Part shown: positions 20,858 to 34,765 of the stretch, in pieces
Position numbering within the stretch: position 1 is the first letter of the stretch
How the letters are laid out: every line of letters starts with the position of its first letter
Assembly (NCBI GenBank): GCA_039619475.1
Contig: CM077116.1
Location: 252,326,440 to 252,390,439 of the forward strand
Length of the DNA: 64,000 bases
DNA from: Icerya purchasi
Lineage: Eukaryota > Arthropoda > Insecta > Hemiptera > Monophlebidae
Reading direction: 5' to 3'
Translations under genes and position numbers: made by a program
Notes under the pieces: generated by a model
Database searches by the model: none
What the model was told of the DNA's origin: nothing
The model's input: the letters and a program-made list of their open reading frames with translations, nothing else

Positions 20858-22296
20858 TTTTTTTAATTCACTTTGTTCAATAAATTTCAACCTTAAAAGT
20901 TATGCTTTAGTTTTGTCGAAAGTGTACAAATTAAACATACTTTTGTTTTTTGCACGCCGCTAAAATTATAAATAATACATTGCAATCAGGGAAGCGATTG
21001 TTGAAACAAATATTTAACAAAGTTATTAGGTGAGAAATATTTTCAAAATCCATAGATTATTTGTAAATTAGAGTGGGATATTTTACTCTGGCATATAAAT
21101 ATTTGTCAAAAAAAAAAAAAAATCTGAGAAAAGAGGCAATATTTTAGTTGAATTTGATGAAAAATTGTTATTTAGATAGTTGCGGTATATTAGATAATAC
21201 TGGAAGATAAAATCTGTATACTAATAGTGAAAGTAATCAGTAAATTTTTATTTATAATCAGTTAAAATACATAAAATTGGCTATTTGTTACATCATTACA
21301 ATGACCTATAAACAAAGATTAAATTTGACGTTATTTTAGTGTATTATAAAAAAAATGTAATTCAAGTTTTAGCATTCAAATATTTAATGAGTACGAATTA
21401 TTTCTGCAGAACAGGTATGTTTTTTTTTCTTTTTTTGTATAGTGGAGTTTATATTTCCATATAGGAGGAAAGATAAAAATGTGTACTTTTTTAAAATTGA
21501 ATTGTGAACTTAAAATACTGGATAGATGTAATTTTTGTTTATTCCGAGAATTTAATTGGTTATTCGGGAAATTCAGTTGTTCTGTTATTTCTAAAATTAT
21601 TAACGCAGATATTAAAAAGAACTATTCGTGTTATCAGTATTTAATGCAAATTCGGCTCTCATAATGTTATATTTTCATAAATGTGGTACATATAAATTGT
21701 TTAAAAAGGGAAAAAACAAAAATGTGATCTAGAAAATTTATTAGATGATTATCAACTTTGTAAAATGTATTAGCTGCTCTTTGAAGCATAGATGTATTTA
21801 GTGGCTTTAAATAGGTATGCGCTATGTTCCCGTATTATCTTAAGAAATTTGGAAGTGCATAAAATTCGCAAAAACTTGTATAGGCACGGAACAGTGGTCT
21901 GTATTGCCTGGGTTCTAAAATTTTTAAAGTTAACGGATCCCGTTGTATTTAAGAGGAAAAAAAACATTAACTAGTTTATAAAAAGGTAAGTGTCCACAAT
22001 AGAAGTAACAGTGTTAATTCAAAACCATAATAATCATGCAAGACAGTGTACTCAGATGTGCACAGTATAAAATAGTGAATATTAAAATTAGCTGACTATT
22101 TTTTATCAATTAAAAATGGACATAAAAAAATGATTAGGAATTATTTTTAATATGACCATATAGAAAAAATTCTGATATTAGTCTACAAAATGGCTAAAGA
22201 CTAAAATTGCCAATTTTAATAACATTATAACACAAGCTAGAAGTTATATTGTACTTGTTATATTCTTTCGTGACTTCATTAATTTGTTTCATTTAA

Positions 22297-22360
<64 letters not shown>

Positions 22361-25300
22361 ATATATAATTATAATGTATTTTAATATAAATCTAGAAGAT
22401 GATTGTTATTTTTAATGGTTTTACCATGAATAATTGTATCGTTAAATTAAACAACAGTACTTTCTAAATGTAATAAAAATTTAATTATTAAACACTGAAA
22501 TTCACCCGGTACAAGTTTAACACTTTGAGTAAATATTTTGTACTATTAAGTTTTTATGTGCGTGGCGACAGCTTGAATTTCTGATACTTTTTTTTTACCG
22601 ACAGCAGTATATAAATAGGCACAATGTATGTTAAGTTTAGGAAAATATTTGGAGTCTTTTATACTGTTAACTAATTCATCAAGTCGGGGGATTGGGTATC
22701 GATTTTCTTTAGATTGATTGTTAATAGTAACGTTGTAACCGATGCATATACGTATACTTCCATCTGTTTTTACAAGCGGTATTATTGGTGTTGCTCAATC
22801 ACAGAAACAGACCTGTTCAATAACATCGTCTAGTTAAAGTAATTCTTTATCTACAAACTCCTGCAATACATGTGGAATAAGCTGGTCCTTTACATGTACA
22901 ATTTTCGGTTTTAGTAATGAGTTAAATAAATAGTGATTCTTGGAATCGTGCCAATTTTTTTATCAAATAATTTTGAATACCGTTGATATATTTTATACTT
23001 AATGTTACAAACATCAGTATAAAAAAAAAAATTAAGATCCAGAATTTCTATCCATACTTTATCCATCTTAATATCGGCACGTTTGCCATTTACTGAGTGC
23101 ATTTTTAGCAACTTGTTTTTTTTTTTTTTTAAATTTTATGCTAACATTTACTGTGCCATAAACAAAAAAATCGTGCCAGAGATATATTGCTGAAAACGCT
23201 TTTCTAATCGTTTCATTGTCTGCATTGAATCTATCAAAGCCATTCACTGGATAATAGTTTCTTTTCGGTATATAGGGAATCTAATTATGTCAACAAGTTG
23301 CTCATGACATTTATTGATTCTACCAATTTTCTCATTTTAGACATTATGAATAAAGGAAATTTTACAAGAAGACGTGAATTATTCAGTTGTATGTGTACAA
23401 ATGTAAATTTGTAAATTACGAGTCTTTTTCAGAATTCTTTTTCTGGTGTGGCAGTATTATTATAGTTAAAATCTGCAATAATGTGTAAATGTTTGGATAC
23501 GATTTGCCGGGTGGCCATTTAATCGGCAATAGGCCGGGATTTTTTTTTTGTAAAACCGGGAAAAAGAGTAATAATAGCCAAACGATTATTTTGATAAAAA
23601 AATACAATTGAAGTGAAAAGTGAATGAATTTTTTGATGTATTTTACTCAGTAACAAATTATGAAGTTTTTTAGTAACAAAAAAAATGTTATTATTCTTTT
23701 ATAATTTGCCTCCAATTTTTGCATTAAACGATTTTTTCTATAACGGCAGGTCTATTTTTACGACGAGTAATATTTATATTTAGGACCGGTAAATTTTGAG
23801 TTTAAAATTTTAACGAAACGTATAAAAAATTTTTATCAGGCATTTCAATTAATTGGAAGGGTCGAACCCTTCCAGTAAAACTTTTGGAGCGGCTTGAGCT
23901 CTGTAGACCCCTTGGTATGATTACAAACATTAGACGTTAAATAAATTTTAGAAGCCAGAACTATTTAGATGGGGAAAGGATAAATCAACTTGTTATAAAC
24001 TTTATTATTAACTTTTGTAATAATAAAGTAAGTTTATATTGCTCGAATTATTGTGATTATGCCGGTAAAATATTTAGAATGTGAATAAAACATCTTCAAA
24101 AAGCTAAAAAAATTTAATTTGCAATTTTTTTGTTTCTACTGATATTTTATTTGCTTCCGCTTCAATTTGTTAAGTTTGTTATTTTACAAGTGGAAGAACC
24201 TTCGTGTAAACACTGTTGTACAATTATAATAACCAGGAAATCGGGAAGATTTGGAAAACCGGGAATTTAAAAATTACATTTGCGTGGCCACCAACATTTA
24301 GCATAGTACTGTTTTGAGTATTTCAAAGCGGATTTTGAAGCGGCCATACTGGAATTAACCGATTCTTTTGACATTTCGAATTTGGTCATAACGGCGGAAG
24401 AATCTTTTTCGGAGAGAATTAATATCAACTCATTAATGTTAGAAATTATATCGAAATTTTCCGGTTACTGACCGGACAGCGACGTAATTAATTTTCGATG
24501 TTTTGAAAATCTGTCGAACAACTGCCGTTCTAAAAATAGAATAAAGAAATTAATTCGATATTGGGCAAATCTCATACAGGAGAACGAGAGTAATTTAACT
24601 GTATTCGAAAATAACCCGTGGCATCCTCTATTCTTTCCAAATATATTTTTTGCTTTTGAATAAAGATTTACAATTTCATCATTACCTTTCTTTCAAAAGT
24701 TGCAAAGTATACGGAATATGGTTCAGTGTTTTTTGCAGCAATTCTGGTAGTGATAACGTGTAATAACTCGTAACTTTTTGAAGAATTACCAAACACATCC
24801 TACGATATGAAGGGAGTAGTGTGTTTACCGCTTGAATAGTTTGCCGGGATGGTTTTTTTTGTTATGGTTAGATTGAAGTTGTTCAAGAACGACACGCCAC
24901 TGTTGCAGCATAAATTACTTCGAAGCGCTTGAATGCTTCGTGCTTGTGAACCCATTCGTGATTCGTACTTTGCAATTAAACATTTTTTGAATCAGCAGCT
25001 GGCTGTTCACGAATTTTATTTTTCAGTAAAACACAACGTTGAGCTGCCGATAGATTTTACGAACTTTACGTCATTTTGAAATTCTGCTCGTGAATATGAA
25101 TTAGCAGTGGTAAGATTACGCGAGTGCGCACAACATACTTAAAGAGCTAGGGTGCTTTTTTCATGCATATGTGCCTGAACACCGTGCAATTTTCCGCTCA
25201 AATGCAGTTCCATTAGTGACTAGCGACATGCGAGAGTACCGTAATCCACGCTTTTTCATTGTTCTAATAATTAAATTTGCAACGTCGTCTGGCATAGTTG

Positions 25301-28300
25301 GAGCGTATTCAGTAAGCATTTTCACTTTATGACGTTTAACATCCTCCGAATAAGAAACTTGCTGTACGTGTGCCGTATGTGCGTTTTATCAACGAGAACA
25401 GCAAAAAAATCTGGATTTTTTCATTTTGTTAATTATTTCGTATTGAATAAATTCATCGTAAATATTTATTATTTTATTATGAATTTGTGGGCTTGAATAG
25501 AAAACATTCATTAGAGTAGTGGCTAAATGTTCTGAAATGTATATATTTCCAGATTCAACACTATACCACGAAAGTGCTCGGAAATTTCCATTATTTTCTC
25601 ACGATTCTTCCGATTCTAATACAGTTTCGATCTTTTCCGAGTCTCACTTGTCTCGTAAAGGAATATAACCTCTCCCCTTTCCTTCCGCTAAAAAAAACAA
25701 AACAACAAAAAACAGAACAATAATAAAAAAATAGTACATTTTATGATAGATTTTAATTTTTTTTTTTGATCTTTTGCTGGCGCTTTCCACTGAAGACAAT
25801 TACTCAGTAACTGCTGCAGAGGTCTGCGAAGATATTATTTTAATAAAACCGTTAATTCCGAATTTCACCTGTGATTTTTAGATTAGCCATGCCTTTAAAA
25901 TATTTCTAACGCATTTTTCCACCCGAAGAAAGATTCAGATAAAAGTTAACCTACTGGCTGGTGCCCGCTTTTATCGTTCCATTATAACACAAATTCTGCA
26001 GCAGATACTTTTGCTTTCTGAGTACGATAGTCAGCGGGATCTCGCGAACAATTTCAACTGAAAGTTTCGTTTTGTAGACACCGGTAACTTATAGTCACTA
26101 AGTGAAGTTCACTAAATTAAAAAATCATTATCATAAACCAGAATCGACCGGTATAAAACTGTCTATAATGATCTCGCTGTGTCTAGTGAAATCCAAATTC
26201 TTTGAATATCGCAACAGCGACTGGAATAATAAACTTAAATTGTTAGACAACAGTCTCTGGAATGTCACTAAAAAATTTACTCGTTCTCAAATTAACATTC
26301 CGCCTCTAACTCATGATAACAGTACTGCGTATTCCGATAAAAATAAAGCAGAGTTTCTTGCTAACTACTATTTTCTTGTCGATTCTCAAAATTCAACTCT
26401 TTCTTCAGCACATCACCACACGAACAATGTTGACACCGTCGTTCAGAATTACTGTACAGCTACGCCCTCACGCACCTCGAAAATTCACCCTGCTTCACCC
26501 AGTGAAATACATTCCCACATTTAAAACCTAAGATGTAAAACCTCCGTTAGTAAAGATTTAATATATACTATCATGATTAAAAACTTTTCAAAGAAGATCA
26601 ATTTTTCAGAAAGCGCTAAGTAACTCTAATTAGACTAGTAATCCGCTAATCATGAGCCTTCTTTATAAATCTTACGTGAGAAATATAATGGATTACGGTT
26701 GTTCCTTTTTTGGTAATAGCTCTCTAAATAAACTGGAAGTAATTCAAAATGTTTGTATCCGTCTGATAATGGGCGCTTGTTATTCATTTTTTATCGCAGC
26801 TTTAGAGATTTTCCGTTTTAACGGATAAATTTCTGTTGAAATACCGTTCTTCGGCAAACGAAAATTTAATTTCACAATTCTCGAACAACAGAAAGAGATG
26901 GAGATTTAGCCCTCGGAAAATCCCTCCATTATGCGTAAGCGCTATTCGCATGAACAAATATAACTCGGTTACGTTTCCCTCTCTCCCGTCTCCCTATTTT
27001 CAATATCCATACCCTCTTAATTTTTTAAATATTTCCACCAACTTTATCATATTTCAGCACATTGTTAGAATAACCTCACCGCAGGACATTAATACCGCTT
27101 TCGGTAATACCATGTCAGAAAATGGACAGTTTTTCACTTAATTTTCACACAGACAGATCCAAACGAAACGATGTGGCAGGAGCTGCCTTCGTTTTGTCCC
27201 GCATCTTAAGAACATTCCGAAGTATTCGCTATCGCGCTTCTATTCTATCTTTAGTGTAAAAGTTCCCGCTACGATCAAGGCTTTAAATTTTATATTATAT
27301 TAAATCAGTCAGCCGCCAAGATTCTGTTATTGACAGATTTGAGAAGTGCCTCACCGCCTTAAATAACTTTACAGCGCATCCTCTGATTTACAGGTTAAAA
27401 TATATATTAACGTTGCTTACTAGGTCTGGTTTTCTCCGGTCGAGTTTGGTTCAGTTTCTTCCCATGCTGGAATATCGGCTAATGACATTGCCGTCACGGC
27501 CGCTAAGTCGGTGAATTCCCAAGTTCCCTAGTAGTGATTTTTGAGTTTCATTAAGTATACTCACAAGGAATATTGGAAAGCCACCTCGGTCAACCCCTTT
27601 TCAGCATTTCTCTATAAGTCCATGCAGCCCAGTATTCCTAGCTTACCTCTTGGTATGCACGTATAAGTCCTAATGAAATTTTGTTGCGAAGGTTTATTAT
27701 ATCCGTTTGTAGACTTAGGCTCGGGGTTAACAGACTTCCGCCGTCATTTTACCGACAATACCTAGTGTCGTTTCCATTCTATGGGCACGTTTCTGACACT
27801 GATAAATTCGCGCATGCGGATTATATTTTTTTCGAATGCTCCTTGTACACGCTGCATCGATATAAATAATATTTAAGTTTCGGGAATCACCATGCGACAT
27901 TACCTACCAACACCACGTGCCTTCTTGCTTCCCAAGATTTAAAAATCTATAGATTGCTGTATAAGTTTATCATTGAGGTAAATATTTTAATATGATTCTG
28001 AATACCAGGACGATGGGAATAGGAGCTCGAAAAAAGGGTAAAAAAACGCATTAATTTTCTAGTTAAATCGCAAACAAATTTTACTTATAACAAAACATTT
28101 TACAGTTTTTTAAAAGATTTGCCATTTTTATATGTACTGATATATTTATAGATTAGACTTTTTTACGACTGCTAGCAAACTTGCATGCATGTAACTTTTT
28201 TTGAGCAACAGTTTATATTTATAAATAACTGTTTTTCCTACGCGTATAAATCAAATTTGAATTTCCGAAAAAAGTTATTTACTTCTGAAATCATTTTGTT

Positions 28301-31300
28301 TTGCGTAAAGGTTAGTTTTCTTAAATTTTGCGAAGTTGTTTGATTATCTTTTGTTTTTATTTTATCTTTTTTTTTTTTTTTTTTTTTTTTTTGTTATTTG
28401 GGGACGATCGAGCGAGAACTAGAAAGCTACAATTTAAGAAATTTAGACGGAGAAGGGAAACTAGATCTTAATATTATCTGAAATAAAGGAAAGAAAGAAC
28501 CATAAGAAGTGAAGGAAGGGAAAAATAGTCAGATTAATTTAATAAAACTTGGATGATTTTTTAATATTTTATGTTTTACAATTAGATGTTTTTTTTTGTT
28601 ACGTAATATATGTGCGAAAACTCTGAGAAAAATAGAAAAGGAGTTTCAAATGAGTTTACCGGAAAAAAAACCTTAAAAAAACCAAAATATACACCTATGT
28701 CGATCCGGTTGAATGTAGGCATTCTCTGGTGGAATACGTTGACCTAATCTCCCGAACTGGTCGAGTACATTAAAAGACGCATTTTATACCTGTTGCCAGG
28801 TAGAAAACTTTTATATATATATATATATAGGTAGGCGGCACGGACGAGAACTCCAGACGACAGACTGATTGCACGATGCCTTTAATGCAACACAAATGCA
28901 GTCTGTCATATGTTCGTATCATCCTGTGCACGCAAATGGTATCATTGGCTGCAGGCCCCTCACGCAAGTTTCCTATTAAGCGGTATTATTTCTAATAATA
29001 ATTTATGGTTGTCACATGGAACCGAACCTTGATCACTGAGTTGATGGTAGAGTACTCTAGCAACTAGTCTAGTCGACGACCGATAATACTATAGACCAAT
29101 GGCGAATCCCGATTTTTTCCCCGCTACTTCCCTTAGATAGGAAAATATTAAAATGAAATTAACTCGACATGTAATTGCATGCACTATTACACAAAGAAAA
29201 ACAAATTAAAGGCAATTTTTTTGTTAATTTCAAAAAATAAAAAATGAAATTTATAAAAAAGAAAATTTATATTTAAATTTCGATAAAGAAAATAATTTAT
29301 GTGATCAACAGAAAAGAATAATGCAAAATGAATTCGAATAATTAATAAATAAAAAAAAGAAGATTATTTAGCAACTTTAATTTAAGAGCTACAAAGCGAA
29401 AAATATACAGAATTGCAACATTAAAAGATCTATTTAAAAGTGAGAATACACGTCTGTTCACATTAATTAAGCATGCTAAATTGCCGATAAAATAACCGCT
29501 GCTTCGCTTTACTGTTGTTTTTGTGTTGTTTTTCGTTTGTCATAGTCGACGAATTTTCACTAGTGGTGGTACATTTCGACAAGCGTATTTATAAATTACG
29601 CGTGTAAACATTATTTCGCTATGATAAAATAGCGGTAGCCTAGTCACAGTTTCGTAACGAAAAATGTGCTGTCGTATATATCGAAGTTTCAGGCCGCATC
29701 TTGAATTTTTGTATCAGACCGAAACGAATAATGAAGGCTGGCCGGACGGAACCATTTAATTCTTGTACTTTAGAGCCATCAGTGAACGTACAGTCAGGAT
29801 AATATTTATACTGATCATTTCTTTGAAACAAGAATCAACATAAAAAGAAAGAGGGTTCAATTTGTAAGGTAGAGTGTACAATAGGAATAAGAGCTAGACT
29901 ATATTTATAATAACGCAAAATTCTTTTAGCCTTCATTGGCTTTTAGAAGTCCCTAATGTCCTCCGTAATGAATTCACGGGTTACAAAATAATCTGTCGTA
30001 GGTTTAATGATGGTGTTTTAAACTGTAGAACACTTTTGAAATTATCAGCATTTTACGGTACTAGAAAGCTGAACTACAATTTGTGAAAAACCGTGCATTG
30101 TTTTCAGCTGAGTCAAGATTTACACTAGAGCAGGTTTTGGTGGAAATTGCAGTGTTTCGAGGGCCTTCAGAGAGGAAGACTACTGATGATAAATTTTAAA
30201 GGTGATCCTGCAATGGTTTCAGGAGGAATATTCTTTGACGGTAAAACCAGAACCATCTTTGATTCCTACATGGTACCATTTACATCTTTTGTCGGAGGCG
30301 AATTTCTACTTATCCAGACTAGTGTAGATATTGTTTGCAAAGCGCGGGCGACTATTCAGTGAAGTTAGAATTAATCGTCTGCAGCCTTGTCCAGCAGCTG
30401 CTGGTTTAGACTTGAATTTGGTCGGGCATGATGTGTCGGACATTCTTGATAGACAAGTTTGAAGTCAAAATTCACCAGTGAGTTTATTGGTGCAGCTTAG
30501 TGACGTTCTTTTCAAGAAATGAAAACTGATGACACACAATTGAGGACTTGAATGCCAAACAGTTGTGTCATAAAGCGGTCATTATTGTACGGCGGTCAAG
30601 CTACCTACTAATGTAATTATTTTATTACTTTAGCGACTTTATTAATTTTTTTTTACAGTCTTTAAAATTCCTATTTATTGCGATTATTATTTGGCTCAAC
30701 AAAAAGTAAAAATTCACTTACCAAACTTCTGATAATTTTTACCGCAGAAGCATCTGCCGGAAACAAAGACGAAAATATGTAATGCGCCATAAAGATGTGT
30801 ACACCACCCCGCTATGTGACTAATTCACAAGAGAAAGTCGCCGAATTAAGATTTTTGTAAAGAATGATGGTGGAACGACACTTTTGTCTAGCAGTGTAAA
30901 TAAAATCTTACTGGACAACAAAATATACCGATAAAGATGCGGCATTGCGTTATAAAATTGTTTTTTTTTTGTCATGTACGTTGTTTTTCATTTTCGCTTT
31001 GATGCACGGTGCTGGTCGGTAACGGAATTATTAAAATAAAATGATCAATTTTTTACTAGTTTTGGAGCTGGAGCACGTTAAAAAAAAAAAAACAATAAAA
31101 GAATAACGCGAAGAAATTAATTGTCTTATGTGTTGAAGTTATAAAAGATTACTCGCCTTTACTATGAGTTGACGTGTCTTCTTTTTAATCATCTTTGAAG
31201 TTTAATTATGGGATCTCGGCCTATTGTGTGCTCGTTTCGTATATGAATGCTCGGATTGTCTCTTTTATGGAATTGTTATTGAGCGAGAGTTAGTAGGTGC

Positions 31301-34300
31301 GCTATGAATTTTGTTGAGTTTTTTCACTTACCATTTCCCCCTTGATTTGGATAATAGATCGCATTTTTATTTTATGATCTTTTCATAGCTACTCACAATT
31401 TGAGTCAATATGACGGCCAATGTATTTCGTATCAATTTCATAATGTACTCAACCGGTTAATAACCTGAAGTATTAAAGTTTTTGATTGTTTGTTTCCGTT
31501 TTTTATTTTTCATTTGTTATTGGATACTTATTTAAATAATGCGAAGCGGTTTTAATTAATTATTATTTTTTCTTTAATATTTAAGTGTATTTTATACAGA
31601 GAATGTATATTAACGTTGGTTTAAGTGAATATTAAATAGTAAAAAGAGTAAAAATAATCGTTCCTATTGTTCTTACCTAAATTGCAGATCGTTTTTTTTT
31701 TTTTTTTTATTGCGTGGTCAATGTCTTAAAACATTTTTGTTTTCTACTCGGTACCGGATGTATCTTTTCACTTTTATCTATCTATATACAGTAGAAATAT
31801 GTGTGTAATAGTGGTAATGATGAACAGCGATAGTGTATACTCCGGATGCATTTTGCGGTTAGATGATGCCGGTGCAATTACGGTTATTATCCTCAACCGA
31901 TCTCACGCATACCTGTTGATTGACTAATTTCCGTTTGTTAATGTTTGCAAATTCTTTTTATTTTTTGAATGGGGTAACAATTTTTAAAAAAATTTTCTAC
32001 ACGGAGACCGCAAGATAACGATGAGAAAGCGGAACTTTAATAGACTCAGATTATACATTTAGAATTCATGCTATATCGGAAATGCAGACGATGGTAAAGA
32101 ATTGGAAAGTTGAAAAAAAAGTGTTACAAGAATAGCACGACATATTGAGCGATTTTAGATACTAACTCTAGAAGATAACGTTTCGGCAACCATCTGTTGT
32201 CTGCCTATCATTCGTTTGCTCCACTTAGTTTTCTTTAGTCGTGAGCAGCTTCTCAAAAGAAGATCACGAGAAGATCTTTCCTGTCTAATTATAGTTTATG
32301 TTGACATCGTTGGAAGTGAAATTGGTAAACCGGTTTTAGTATTTTCGTCAGGTTGTATTCTCTTACTTGTAATTCGTTGAAAGTTTCTAAAATTTTACCG
32401 TATAATTTTTTTTGTATGCTTTTTCCGATGTTTGTCTATTCCCATTGTTTAAAGACTTTTACCTTTCGTCTTTTTGTATTATCTAATTTCCAGTCTATTT
32501 TTATTGTGCAAATTAAACTATTCTTTATAAAATTCTTTCCAGTTTTGTTTTCTTCAATGTATCTTCCTTTTTTGACTTCATATTCTAATGAAAATTCGAA
32601 TACTATTCAATGTATATGCTCGTAATTACCTTTCTAGATTATTTTGTTTACCGCTATACGATATTATTTCATATGAAACTTGGTTCTTCGAACTTCGCCC
32701 GGGATTCCTTTGGATCCTCACATGATGGTCTTCCACAATGCCAATAAAAGAGTAGTCGGTTTTAACTGATTGCGTTATTTTTTAATTTATAATTTGCGCA
32801 GCAATTTGTTATTTTTATCTGCTGTCGTTTTATGCTCCAACTCGATAATTTTATTAATAGTTTGTAACAAGAACGTTGCATAATTTTTCGTATTATTCAC
32901 GGCGTAAAAATGGTGTATAATAATTGGTATATTTTGATGTACGGCTTAATTTAGAAAAATCATTCATTACAAAACGTGTATGTTGAATAGACTGAAAATT
33001 TCGTTTAAATTTGAGGCTCAAAAATTCTTTATTGTGTGTTGTGATACTGATGGGAATAGCATTTCGTTTTCTAAATGGGCATGAATTTGGTGATAAGTAT
33101 CTTTTGACTTTTGCAAGAGGCAGGGAGCAAGTGTAGTTGCAAATGAATTTAGTAAAGAATTAAAAATGACATAAAGAAACCAAGAACACGAACGTAATAA
33201 AGCACTATTAAAAAAAAAGAGAAGAGAATGAATTAAAAGTAGACATGTACATAACCGAAGCAAACGTAGGACAGGCGGGAAAAATATTTGAGGGACTGAA
33301 GGAAACAAAAGACACCGGAATCGACAGAATAAGAATAAAATATGTAAAAACGGTAAAAATATATGTAGTAAATTGCGTAACTAATCGATAGTAACATTAA
33401 AGGAAGGAAAAATACCAAATGGATTAAAAATATCGAAAACGAAACCAACATATAAAAAAGGTAAACATAGTGAACATGAAAATTATAGAGGACAGTTGCT
33501 GTAAGCAACGTGATTGCAACAATATTAGAAAAGTATGTAGAAAATAATTTAACGAAGTATTTACAAAAAAAAAAAAAAACGGGATAATTGACAAAATACA
33601 ACACGGTTTTCAAAATGGAAAATCCACATTGAAAGCAATCAGTGAGCTTACTAAAACATAAGAGGTATTTTTGAAGAGGGAAAGAATGTATTGATAACCT
33701 TTTTAGATCTTACTAGTGCATTTGAAACAGTTGATCATAAAATACAGCCATAAACACATTAGAGGAAATAGGAATAGTGAATAGTTTAAAAATCAAAGAA
33801 AAACAAGTATAAATGTATATTGAAAATGTATAACGTGTAAAAGAGGAGATGAATGTAGGAGTACCGCAGGATGGCAAGTTGGCGCCAATCGTGTTTATTA
33901 ATACAAATAGTCTATATAGGGAATTCAATTATAGTGATATAGCCTTATTCGCGGATGATATAGTAGTAGTTACATCGTGTAAAGATATTAAAAAGGCAAA
34001 AATAAGAATTTAAAAAGATTTAATAGCAATAAGTAAATGGGCATATGATAAAAGTGTAAGAATTAATATTAAAAAGACTAAAATTACGAGGAAAAAAACG
34101 GACAGATAGGATTCGTATTATTCAAATATAATAATGCACTCAAATGAATGCGTACACTCGATGGGAGAAAGAAATGAATGTGAAATAAAAAAAAATAAAT
34201 ATATACGAGTATATTAAAAGAAATATGTATATATATACATATGTAATCATGAGATAGATCCACGTAAAGAATTGATTCCTACGCGATATTTTCTCTTCGG

Positions 34301-34724
34301 ATCATCAAGGCTTCGGTTTTCCCTAAAGCGTTTTTTTAGTGTTCTATTCAAGGTGCCACTTTGTATGTATAATTGCTTGAAAACAACATGTGCGGGGAGT
34401 GTTGACAGTTGCTCTACGTCATATCATCTTGCGTGGGTCTGTGTCATCATGTTCGTTTCTGAGGGTGATTGCTATTTGTGGAAGTACTCACAAGAAACTT
34501 TCGCGGATTCTGATGTTGGAATTGTTTCGAAATAGAATTAATGATAATTTAACCAGAGTGAACAAGAATTATGCGATGAAAACAGCTTTCCGATTTACTG
34601 ATTATAGTTTAAGATTGCTTAAATCAAAGAAGTATAACATTATAGGCTGTTAGAAATAAAGGGAGAAAAAATGAACGAAATATTAAAAATCCCCAGCACA
34701 ACTATACAAACAAGCCAATGCTTG

Positions 34725-34765
<41 letters not shown>

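Noticed and set aside
33018..33613. Minus-strand Phe/Leu-rich ORFs as membrane proteins
   Set aside because: They are antisense to the plus-strand LINE RT fragment, and A-rich LINE sequence gives Phe/Leu codons in reverse.
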